From Colivivens sp963645405 (lineage in GTDB: Bacteria > Bacteroidota > Bacteroidia > Bacteroidales > Bacteroidaceae), in the NCBI GenBank assembly GCA_963645405.1, contig CAVISR010000065.1, positions 1 through 16,088 of the forward strand: a stretch of 16,088 nt of DNA, in the 5' to 3' direction. This document shows, piece after piece, positions 7,114-13,847 of this stretch. The position numbers and the translations under genes were made by a program. Positions within the stretch are counted from its first letter, which is position 1, and the number at the start of each line of letters is the position of its first letter. The notes beneath the pieces are model-generated. The model was not told the origin of the DNA and ran no database searches. It saw only the letters and a list, made by a program, of their open reading frames with translations.

Positions 7114-8130
7114 TTACTTTACGACCTTTACTTCAACTCCATTTGCAAGACGTGACATTCCTGCTATAACAACTTTTGAACCTGGCTCGACACCGCTGAT
7201 GATTTCATACTTGTCGCCGATATGTTTGCCAAGTTCAACCTTGTCGTAACTTACCTTTCCGTCCTTATAAGTATAGACATAGCGGTCGCCTGCACCAACC
7301 TGCTTTACGATGGATGCATCGGGCACGACTACGTGCTCGGCATTCTCCATTGTGATAGTGGCACGTGCAAACATTCCCGGACGCACCTTCTGGTCTTTGT
7401 TGTTGACTTTCACCTCAACCGGGAAGGTGTGGGTAGTCTCGTCTATTGTAGGATAAACGATAGACACTGTTCCTGTGAAGCTCTCGTCAGGATATGCATC
7501 GAGGGTGATGTCGAGGTTCTGTCCTACCTTTATGTATCTGTAGAATGTCTCGGAGATATTGACAAGCAACTTAACCGGGTTGAGCTGCTCGATGGTCAGG
7601 ATTGGATTGCTTGAGCTGTACATATCGCCATTGTCATAGTTGCGGGCAGTCACGACTCCGCTGACCGGTGAGATGAGCTGTGTGTTCTGCACAAGCTGTC
7701 TGTACTGGGTTGTGAGGATGTCCAACTGCATCTTTGCATTGTCGTATTCAGACTTTGAAGCACCTCCAACTGAATAGAGTTGGCTGATACGGTTGAATTC
7801 CACCTTCTGGTTCTCCTCCTGCAGCTTCAACTGACGGAGGTTGGATGCATCGAGCTGTACGAGCAGCTGACCCTTATGAACCTGGTCGCCTACCTCTACG
7901 TAAATAGTCTCGATACGGTAAGGAGTGTTTGGCGCGATATTGTTCTTCACGTCGCTCTCCACTGTTGCTGTATAAGTCTCTGTCTGTGGAATGTTCTGGA
8001 CTTCAACGTCTGCCACCTTAACTTCCACTTTCTCCTTGGTTGTTTCTGAGTCCTTCTTGTCGGTGTTTCCGCAAGAAATGAAAGTAATAGCAGAAGTCAA
8101 AGCCATTACGAATAAAACATGTTTCTTCAT
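7114..8130 (-). CDS. RND efflux membrane-fusion (periplasmic adaptor) lipoprotein
   Basis: A 338-aa HlyD/AcrA-type adaptor that joins the inner-membrane pump to the outer-membrane channel. From ATG 8130 the protein begins MKKHVLFVMALTSAITFISC, a lipoprotein signal with acylated Cys20. Next come a lipoyl/barrel-sandwich half (YRIETIYVEVGDQVHKGQLLVQLD), a coiled-coil hairpin (about 88-150, with QLYSVGGASKSEYDNAKMQL), the second lipoyl half (LISPVSGVVTARNYDNGD) and beta-barrel and membrane-proximal domains (VRPGMFARATI; the end is ANGVEVKVVK). An upstream ATG at 8145 would add MTDRD, which would put acidic residues ahead of the signal, so I chose 8130. The channel gene ends at 8149, so the two are tightly linked. 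Confidence 0.92.
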   Translation of the reverse strand: MKKHVLFVMALTSAITFISCGNTDKKDSETTKEKVEVKVADVEVQNIPQTETYTATVESDVKNNIAPNTPYRIETIYVEVGDQVHKGQLLVQLDASNLRQLKLQEENQKVEFNRISQLYSVGGASKSEYDNAKMQLDILTTQYRQLVQNTQLISPVSGVVTARNYDNGDMYSSSNPILTIEQLNPVKLLVNISETFYRYIKVGQNLDITLDAYPDESFTGTVSIVYPTIDETTHTFPVEVKVNNKDQKVRPGMFARATITMENAEHVVVPDASIVKQVGAGDRYVYTYKDGKVSYDKVELGKHIGDKYEIISGVEPGSKVVIAGMSRLANGVEVKVVK

Positions 8131-8148
8131 ATCTCTATCTGTCATTTA

Positions 8149-9468
8149 TTATTTCAAGTATGTTTCACGTCCCAATGTGTAGTCAAGTTCTGACTTGTTC
8201 ACCAGATAATCATAGATGGACTGGTTGTAGGTGAGCTCTGCCTGTGTGAGGGCTACTTCGCTCTGGTTGAGTTCAAGGATTGTTCCCTTGCCCACGTCAT
8301 ATCTCTTTGCAGCGATGGAAACTGCCTTGTCTGCCTGCTTCACTGCCTCCTTGTTACTCTCTACCTGCACGATGCTCGATGCCATGTTGTGCATGTAGCT
8401 TTGTGCTGACATTGCCAACTGGCGCTGTGTGTTCAGGCGGTTGTCCTCAAGTTCGGCAAGCTGGAGTTTGGTGGTCTTCAGCTTTGTCCAGTTTGATGCC
8501 TTGAAGATTGGAATGCTTACTCCGATGGAGAATGAAGCTGAAGGCGACCAGTCGTAATCCCACAAGCTCCAGTTCTTGTTGTAGAGCGACTGGTATTGTC
8601 CGGTGAGCGAGAATGACACTGTAGGCATGAAATTGGTCCTTTGTGTCTTGAGTGTGCGCTCGAGCAAGTTGCGGTTGATGTCGAACTGGCGCATTGACGA
8701 GTTGTTCTCCAATGCTGCTTCTGTGTCTGCCACCTCTGCAAGGACAAGGTCGTTCTCGTAGTTCTCGAGCTTGTCGTTGATGACTATCTTGATTTCGGGA
8801 TCGATGCCCATAAGCACTTTCAACTGGAGCTCAGCCAGTGTGAGTGATGTCTGGGTGCTTACGAGGCTTGAGTTCATTGAGCGCATCTGCACCTCGGCAC
8901 TGATCTTGTCGTACTCGCTCACTGAGCCCACCTTGTACTTCTCGTTTACTACGTCATAGTTTTCTTTGCTGGTCTTGTAGCTTTCCTGCATCACCTTGTA
9001 GGAGTCCTGTGACAGCAGCATCTGATAGAAAGCCTTTGTCACCTGGTTGACCAAGTCGAGGCGGGAATTGCGTGCCTGCTCCCTTGCCAACTCAATGTCA
9101 ATCTTTGTCAGTTTCATGTTCTGATAGACAGCAGGAGCGAAAAGAGGAATGTTGACTGTACCTGAGAGAGCGCCGGTATTGGTGTTGTCCTCTCCCATCT
9201 TGAACTTGTTTCCTCCAAGATTCATCTCGGCAGCAAGCAGTGTGTGCTGGATACTTGCCGTTGCAGTAACTTCCGGAAGCAAAGCCTGCCAAGCCTCCGT
9301 ATCGGCTATCTTCTTGACTTCAATCTCTTTGTCGGCTACCTTGATTGTGGGGTTCTCATCAAGGGCGATGTCGATAGCCTGCTGAAGTGTGAGGTCAAGC
9401 TGTTGGGCACTTGCATACATAGCGCTCAGCACCAAGCCTACACCTAAAAGCAATCTTTTACCTTTCAT
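8149..9468 (-). CDS. TolC-family outer-membrane efflux channel
   Basis: A 439-aa outer-membrane factor, the exit duct of the tripartite pump. The signal peptide MKGKRLLLGVGLVLSAMYASA is followed by Gln22. Two outer-membrane-efflux repeats are recognisable. The first starts LTLQQAIDIALDENPTIKVADKEIEV and contains long helices with NYDVVNEKYKVGSVSEYDKISAEV. The second has the matching AAKRYDVGKGTILELNQSEVALTQAELTYNQS near the C terminus. The repeated KYxVG...L motif is typical of the family. It is the first gene of the operon, with a 476-bp non-coding gap upstream and a likely -7 promoter box. No N-terminal lipidation Cys is seen, unlike many Gram-negative homologues. Confidence 0.92.
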   Translation of the reverse strand: MKGKRLLLGVGLVLSAMYASAQQLDLTLQQAIDIALDENPTIKVADKEIEVKKIADTEAWQALLPEVTATASIQHTLLAAEMNLGGNKFKMGEDNTNTGALSGTVNIPLFAPAVYQNMKLTKIDIELAREQARNSRLDLVNQVTKAFYQMLLSQDSYKVMQESYKTSKENYDVVNEKYKVGSVSEYDKISAEVQMRSMNSSLVSTQTSLTLAELQLKVLMGIDPEIKIVINDKLENYENDLVLAEVADTEAALENNSSMRQFDINRNLLERTLKTQRTNFMPTVSFSLTGQYQSLYNKNWSLWDYDWSPSASFSIGVSIPIFKASNWTKLKTTKLQLAELEDNRLNTQRQLAMSAQSYMHNMASSIVQVESNKEAVKQADKAVSIAAKRYDVGKGTILELNQSEVALTQAELTYNQSIYDYLVNKSELDYTLGRETYLK

Positions 9469-9522
9469 TTCTTTCTATGTTCTGTTTCTGATTAATTCAA
9501 TACATCATTTCTATTCGGGGTG

Positions 9523-9530
9523 CAAAGTTA
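9523..9530 (-). promoter_or_regulatory. Probable -7 box of the efflux operon promoter
   Basis: TAACTTTG on the minus strand fits the Bacteroidetes -7 consensus TAnnTTTG and sits 54 nt upstream of the channel gene's ATG. No clear TTTG occurs at the expected 19-21 nt further upstream, so the promoter may be weak or need an activator. Confidence 0.45.
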
Positions 9531-9834
9531 CGCATTTTTTCAGGTCTCACACCTACATTGGCAGACCAAACAACGACGAGTTCCGACCATTTAACTTTAA
9601 TTACCCAAACACTTAAACCTAATGAGTTAAAAAACGGACCAAACGACAATTTCTTTTCCCGTCAAAATGCGAATTAAGCAAGTATCTCAGTCGCTTCTCC
9701 AGAATTCTACGGTTATGTTATGGCTGGTTCTCAAGAAATTCATGTTCATATAATGCATTGTCTGCCGGACGGAATACAATACTAAGATTCAGGTTCTGCA
9801 AATGTAGAAAACGAGGGAAGTTTTGGCTTATAAT

Positions 9835-9900
9835 CATACGACCGGTTGTCTTTCGCCATACGACCGGTTGTCCGTCGCCATACGACCGGTTGTCCGACTG
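9835..9900. repeat. Three tandem 22-bp repeats with a CCGGTTGT core
   Basis: Units at 9835-9856, 9857-9878 and 9879-9900 share CATACGACCGGTTGTC; units 1 and 2 also share TCGC, while unit 3 diverges at its end. Each core ACGACCGGTTGT is a near-palindrome (one G:T pair). The same core, as ACAACCGGTTGTCGC, opens the structured repeat at the right edge of the window. Twenty-two bp is not a codon multiple, and all copies lie between genes, so the repeat is non-coding. It sits 45-110 bp past the end of the zinc-ribbon gene and about 370 bp upstream of the efflux operon. A set of protein-binding sites or a small repeat array are both possible. Confidence 0.75.
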
Positions 9901-9944
9901 CTCCATCACCCCACTCCATCGGTTTTCTACTCGCACAGACAATC

Positions 9945-10940
9945 CTATTCATTGTGTCGTCCGCAATTGGGGCACACGCCCTTGCGCCGCATCTTCTCGC
10001 CGCAATAGCCGCACACATAATCTCGGCGGATATGGTGGAAATAAATCCAGAGCAGGACGGCTATGTAAACTGCCGTTATGACGTAGCCTACATAGATGAT
10101 GGTGGTCCACGAAATGACCAGATATGAAATCATGGAAATGCCAAGCAACTCCAGTATGTAGGAGATTCCCTGAATGGTGTAGAAGTTGTGGTAGACCTCA
10201 ATAATCATTGCCACAAACACTATGAGCGCAAGCCACACCAGGGTCATCAGCACTGCCATGACTGGAGGCAGGACCAAAGGATTGAGGGTGGGATGGAAAT
10301 AGTATTCCTGCCAAAACTCCGGTGCGAAGTTCTGTATTCCGGCATACAAACAGGCGGTCAACGACACAAGAATCAGCAGAAATATAGGATAGAAGCTGTC
10401 CATATTCTCAAACCGGAATATCTGCAGCGTATGTTTCGAGCCTCGGCTGAAGAAGAAGCAAAGCAATCCGAGTGCCACAATAGCTGACATCCATGTGGAA
10501 CGGCTACCGGTCAGACGGTCGATCATCTGCGAAATCATGTCGTCGGGCACGCAGCTCTTCAGCAGTTCTTCTTCGGAAGTCCAACCCATCGTAAACTGGT
10601 CGCGTGCCACCTTCACCAGCAAGGTGTCGTTCATGCGTATGTCGGCAACGGCTATCACATCGCCTTTGTGGACCACACACGTATCTACCATCTCGTCTTC
10701 TCCTGGAAACAGTACGAGCGAATCGGCTTTTACCACGAAATTGAAGTTGTTGGTGTAGTGGTGCAGCAATCGGAACTCGATGCTGTCTGCCTGCGCTTGG
10801 GTCAGTTCATACAAGGTATCGGACTTTTCTATTGCTGTAATCAATGAATCGCCTGACGCCACATCGCCCCGTTCCTCTTCTGCATTGCAAGCGAAGAGAA
10901 CTACGAGAACCAACAATATGACGAACTTGATACCTTTCAT
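9945..10940 (-). CDS. Zinc-ribbon membrane lipoprotein of unknown function
   Basis: A 331-aa protein that I do not recognise by function. It begins with a lipoprotein signal (MKGIKFVILLVLVVLFAC, Cys18). Residues ~20-145 form an extracytoplasmic segment with a possible SH3-like part (VVHKGDVIAVAD ... FTMGWTSEEELLKSC). Five probable membrane helices follow at about 149-164, 183-202, 222-249, 259-279 and 281-301. A basic turn FHHIRRD leads to a C-terminal zinc ribbon, C310-x2-C313 and C323-x2-C326, probably cytosolic by the positive-inside rule. The gene starts 9 nt after the U32 gene ends, so it is probably the last gene of the metA cluster. The zinc ribbon and topology are clear; the role could be envelope sensing or assembly, but that is a guess. 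Confidence 0.8.
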   Translation of the reverse strand: MKGIKFVILLVLVVLFACNAEEERGDVASGDSLITAIEKSDTLYELTQAQADSIEFRLLHHYTNNFNFVVKADSLVLFPGEDEMVDTCVVHKGDVIAVADIRMNDTLLVKVARDQFTMGWTSEEELLKSCVPDDMISQMIDRLTGSRSTWMSAIVALGLLCFFFSRGSKHTLQIFRFENMDSFYPIFLLILVSLTACLYAGIQNFAPEFWQEYYFHPTLNPLVLPPVMAVLMTLVWLALIVFVAMIIEVYHNFYTIQGISYILELLGISMISYLVISWTTIIYVGYVITAVYIAVLLWIYFHHIRRDYVCGYCGEKMRRKGVCPNCGRHNE

Positions 10941-10949
10941 CTTCCGTTC

Positions 10950-12830
10950 CTATACTTTCACGTCCACCACCTTCATCATGCATTGCCTGCAGTCGAAGTC
11001 CAGGCGAAACCGTTTGCCGTTGGCAAGTTGCAGAAACAAGTCCGTTTCGTATGTCCTGCCATTGTCAGCCGCCTTCTTGGGATTTTTGTAGCACCATCCC
11101 AACGAATATCTTATGCAATGCTTGCAGTACATCACGGGCACGCCCTGCGGATGCGACTCTTCATAAGCCGGGTCGACTTCCCCGTAGCCTTGTTCATGAT
11201 AGAACTCCATTGCCTTTGCATTGTAGACATTGCCCAAGTATGTGACTGGAGTTTTCTTTCTTTCGGTGCTGGCAGACACACTTTCTGTGCCGGCAAACGT
11301 ACTCTCGACTGGCTTTTGTTCTGACTTGACACCGACAGCCGGCACACTGGCAACCAACTGGCGTCTCCATTCAGCCAACAGCGAGGAAGGGATGAACCAG
11401 TTTTTCCTGTAGTCGACAGTCAATGTGCGCAACCGGTAAATCGTGCCGCCCAATTTGGAGAGCTGGCGCTGGATATTGTCGGACTGATGGGTGCGTGCAA
11501 GTTCCTTCTCGCAGACTGCCTCAATGGAAGCCGACATGCCATAGTCATCGGTCATCGAGAGTCTGAATCCGTCCGTTGTTTCCGCCAATGTCATGTCGAC
11601 AGGGATGAACCTTTCTGCACTGTCACCCTGCAGCACATCGTCGAATGCCTTGTCGTAGTTGCGGAAGATACGCATCTTCGGTTGCAGGTTGCGCGGCATT
11701 TCACGCGGATACAACCGTCCGTTCTCCACCTTGTTTATTCTGAATCCGAAGAGTTTGCCCGTCTTGTCGATGAAGCACAAGCCATCGCCGTTGGCAAATG
11801 GTTTGATGCCAGCCACAGTGAAACAGTTCGGATGGATTTCCTTCACCGTACCCATCTCCTCACCCATTGCCTTGGGAGTGTCGAACGAGAAGATGCGCTC
11901 ATTGCGGCCATAGAGGAAATAGCTTGTGAACCCGCGGTTGAAACTCTTGTTCACGTCCGGCTGGAACTTCAGGTCAACCTGTCCCACTGATGCGCGCACA
12001 TATTCGTCGGGTTGCGAACGCACTGTCATATTCAGAGCCTCGCTGTAAGCCGCAGTCACGTTCTTCACATAATCCACGTCTTTCAGCCGTCCTTCAATCT
12101 TGAACGATGTGACTCCTGCATCAATCAGTTTCTGCAACGAACTGATTTGGCACAAGTCCTTGAGCGAAAGCAAGTGTTTGTCCTTCACCACAACTGTCTC
12201 CCTCACGTCACGTCCCCTTCGGGATTGCTGCACAAGGTCGAACGACATGCGGCACACCTGTGCACACTCGCCTCTGTTGGCACTTCTGCCGAACAGACAT
12301 TCGCTGGCATAGCAATGTCCGCTCAGACTGACACACAAGGCTCCATGCACGAATGCCTCGAGTTTCACGTCCGGACACTGCTGGTGGATGGTCTGTATTT
12401 CCTCCAGCGACAGTTCGCGTGCCAACACCACCTGCTCATATCCCCAGTCACGCAGCTGGCGCACTTTCTCCGGAGTGCGGTTGTCCGTCTGAGTGCTGGC
12501 ATGGAGAGGGATGGGCGGAATGTCGAGTTTCTTCAATGCCATGTCCTGCACAATCAGAGCATCCACATGGATGCCATAGAGTTGGCGGACAAGGGTCTCG
12601 ACATCACTCAGCTCACTGTCCTTGAGTATTGTGTTGACAGTGACATAAACCTTGGCGGCAAACTGATGGGCATAGTCCACCAGCCGCTTTATATCCTTCA
12701 AACTGTTGCCTGCAGCCTCACGCGCCCCGTACTTCGGAGCACCGATATACACTGCATCAGCGCCGTGGCGGATTGCCTCGATGCCAATGTCTGCATTGCG
12801 CGCTGGAGCCAACAGTTCTAGCTTAGTCAT
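10950..12830 (-). CDS. U32 peptidase-family protein (RlhA/TrhP-like)
   Basis: A 626-aa protein annotated by homology as a collagenase-like U32 peptidase. Better-studied relatives are prephenate-dependent RNA hydroxylases: RlhA for 23S rRNA C2501 and TrhP for tRNA U34. The N-terminal TIM-barrel-like half starts LELLAPARNADIGIEAIRHGADAVYIG. The U32 signature is at 158-173 (EAFVHGALCVSLSGHC), with Cys166, Cys173, Cys189 and Cys193 likely to bind the cofactor cluster. The length and the extra C-terminal region favour RlhA over the ~450-aa TrhP. The end carries more Cys pairs (CKHC ... GWC ... DCRQC), common in Bacteroidetes members. The start ATG overlaps the stop of metA by 8 nt, indicating coupled translation. 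Family is sure; the RNA substrate is inference. Confidence 0.85.
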   Translation of the reverse strand: MTKLELLAPARNADIGIEAIRHGADAVYIGAPKYGAREAAGNSLKDIKRLVDYAHQFAAKVYVTVNTILKDSELSDVETLVRQLYGIHVDALIVQDMALKKLDIPPIPLHASTQTDNRTPEKVRQLRDWGYEQVVLARELSLEEIQTIHQQCPDVKLEAFVHGALCVSLSGHCYASECLFGRSANRGECAQVCRMSFDLVQQSRRGRDVRETVVVKDKHLLSLKDLCQISSLQKLIDAGVTSFKIEGRLKDVDYVKNVTAAYSEALNMTVRSQPDEYVRASVGQVDLKFQPDVNKSFNRGFTSYFLYGRNERIFSFDTPKAMGEEMGTVKEIHPNCFTVAGIKPFANGDGLCFIDKTGKLFGFRINKVENGRLYPREMPRNLQPKMRIFRNYDKAFDDVLQGDSAERFIPVDMTLAETTDGFRLSMTDDYGMSASIEAVCEKELARTHQSDNIQRQLSKLGGTIYRLRTLTVDYRKNWFIPSSLLAEWRRQLVASVPAVGVKSEQKPVESTFAGTESVSASTERKKTPVTYLGNVYNAKAMEFYHEQGYGEVDPAYEESHPQGVPVMYCKHCIRYSLGWCYKNPKKAADNGRTYETDLFLQLANGKRFRLDFDCRQCMMKVVDVKV

Positions 12831-13746
12831 GAATCTCGTCTATATTATAAGGTGTAGTCTGATAGACATAATAATTCAGCCAGTTGGTGAACAACAGGTT
12901 TCCGGTTGAGCGCCATCTCACCACTGGTCCCTTGTCGGGGTCGTCGTCCTTGTAGTAGTTCTTCGGCATCTGTATCGGCAAGTTCTTCGCAAGGTCGCGC
13001 TTGTACTCTGCATCCAGTGTGAGTGGTGCATACTCCGAGTGTCCCGTGATGAAGAAGTCGCGTCCGCCCCGGGCAGTGACAATGTGGACTCCTGCTTCGC
13101 CCTCGCCCATTGATATTGTCTTCAGTCCCGGCACAGCCTTTATCTCGTCGGCATCGAGGGTTATGTGGCGGCTGTGGGGCACATAGAACTCATCGTCGAA
13201 ACCTCTGAATATGGGCAGTTGGGGGTCAAGTGCATGATGGCGGAACACACCGAACACTTTCTCCGATGTGGCATGTTTCTGTATTCCGTAGAAATGATAG
13301 AGTCCGGCAAAAGCGGCCCAACAGATGTAGAGGGTCGATGTCACATTGCTGTGCGCCCAGTCCATCACCTCCTGAAGGTCGTTCCAGTAGGTCACGTCCT
13401 CATATTCCATTCCCTCCAGCGGAGCTCCGGTGATGATAAGTCCGTCATACTTCTTGCACTTCATGTCCTCAAAGTCATGGTAGAACGCCTTCATGTGTTC
13501 CACCGGTGCGTTCTTCGACGTATGGCTCTTTATCTTCATGAACTCTATCTCTATCTGCAGAGGAGTGTTCGACAGTATGCGGACAAAATCCGTCTCTGTC
13601 GTTATCTTTATCGGCATCAGATTGAGTATTGCTATCCTCAGCGGACGAATGTCCTGGTTAAGCGCACGCGTGGTGTTCATAACGAAGATATTCTCCTTCT
13701 TGAGCAGCTCAATTGCCGGAAGTCTGTCTGGAAGTTTCAATGGCAT
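12823..13746 (-). CDS. metA: Homoserine O-acetyltransferase, MetA family
   Basis: A 307-aa enzyme that activates the hydroxyl of L-homoserine, the first committed step of methionine synthesis. The family start MPLKLPDRLPAIELLKKENIFVM is followed by RPLRIAILNLMPIKITTETDF. The nucleophile is Cys142 in LYICWAAFAGLYHFYGI, with His236 and Glu238 in TGHSEY. Residue 111 is Glu (TGAPLEGMEYEDV), where E. coli MetA has Gly. Structural work on Bacillus cereus MetA tied Glu111 to acetyl-CoA use, so I infer O-acetylhomoserine as product despite the common annotation as succinyltransferase. The ATG at 13746 has a good GGAG ribosome site 7 nt upstream. The stop overlaps the start of the U32 gene. No SAM riboswitch is evident in the 101-bp leader, and no clear promoter box either. 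Confidence 0.93.
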   Translation of the reverse strand: MPLKLPDRLPAIELLKKENIFVMNTTRALNQDIRPLRIAILNLMPIKITTETDFVRILSNTPLQIEIEFMKIKSHTSKNAPVEHMKAFYHDFEDMKCKKYDGLIITGAPLEGMEYEDVTYWNDLQEVMDWAHSNVTSTLYICWAAFAGLYHFYGIQKHATSEKVFGVFRHHALDPQLPIFRGFDDEFYVPHSRHITLDADEIKAVPGLKTISMGEGEAGVHIVTARGGRDFFITGHSEYAPLTLDAEYKRDLAKNLPIQMPKNYYKDDDPDKGPVVRWRSTGNLLFTNWLNYYVYQTTPYNIDEIHD

Positions 13747-13753
13747 TTATGTT

Positions 13754-13757
13754 CTCC
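13754..13757 (-). promoter_or_regulatory. Shine-Dalgarno site of metA
   Basis: GGAG within AAAGGAGAA on the minus strand, 7 nt before the ATG at 13746. It stands out because most starts in this window lack a strong Shine-Dalgarno, as is usual in Bacteroidetes. It supports the chosen metA start. Confidence 0.55.
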
Positions 13758-13807
13758 TTTCTTTAACCTCATCTTTACTTCATCTTCGACCCTACATATA
13801 ACCGCAG

Positions 13808-13831
13808 CGTGCCTGAGGGTCATCAGGCACG
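13808..13831 (-). terminator. Stem-loop after the M13 peptidase gene
   Basis: A perfect 9-bp stem CGTGCCTGA (13808-13816) and TCAGGCACG (13823-13831) with a 6-nt loop lies 17 nt past the peptidase stop codon. It is placed like a terminator, but no T-run follows on the minus strand, so some readthrough into metA is possible. Confidence 0.5.
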
Positions 13832-13847
13832 TCTGTCTCTGTATCGA

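Larger units (their letters stand above)
9469..9944. other. Intergenic region upstream of the efflux operon
   Basis: A 476-bp gap between the stop of the zinc-ribbon lipoprotein gene and the start of the channel gene. No ORF in it looks like a protein; the longest (minus, 9718-9942) runs through the 22-bp repeats out of phase with codons. It contains the probable promoter box at 9523-9530 and the tandem repeats at 9835-9900. The stretch 9560-9830 is AT-rich, and I see nothing else convincing in it. No regulator gene (TetR, MarR, AraC) adjoins the efflux operon, so control must come from here in cis or from elsewhere in trans. Confidence 0.6.

Noticed and set aside
9795..9805. Second promoter-like box (TACATTTG on the minus strand) before the efflux operon
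   Set aside because: It fits TAnnTTTG but has no TTTG at 19-21 nt upstream and lies far from the gene; it may be chance.
9835..9900. CRISPR array
   Set aside because: The units are directly tandem with no unique spacers and there is no cas gene.
9718..9942. 74-codon minus-strand ORF in the gap before the efflux operon
   Set aside because: It runs through the 22-bp repeats, whose length is not a multiple of three, so the frame changes in each unit; no protein character.
12012..12821. Plus-strand ORF (269 codons) opposite the U32 gene
   Set aside because: His/Leu/Cys-rich shadow of the U32 coding sequence with no recognisable feature.
13747..13847. SAM riboswitch upstream of metA
   Set aside because: The leader is only about 100 bp and contains one simple hairpin next to the upstream stop codon, not a multi-helix aptamer.
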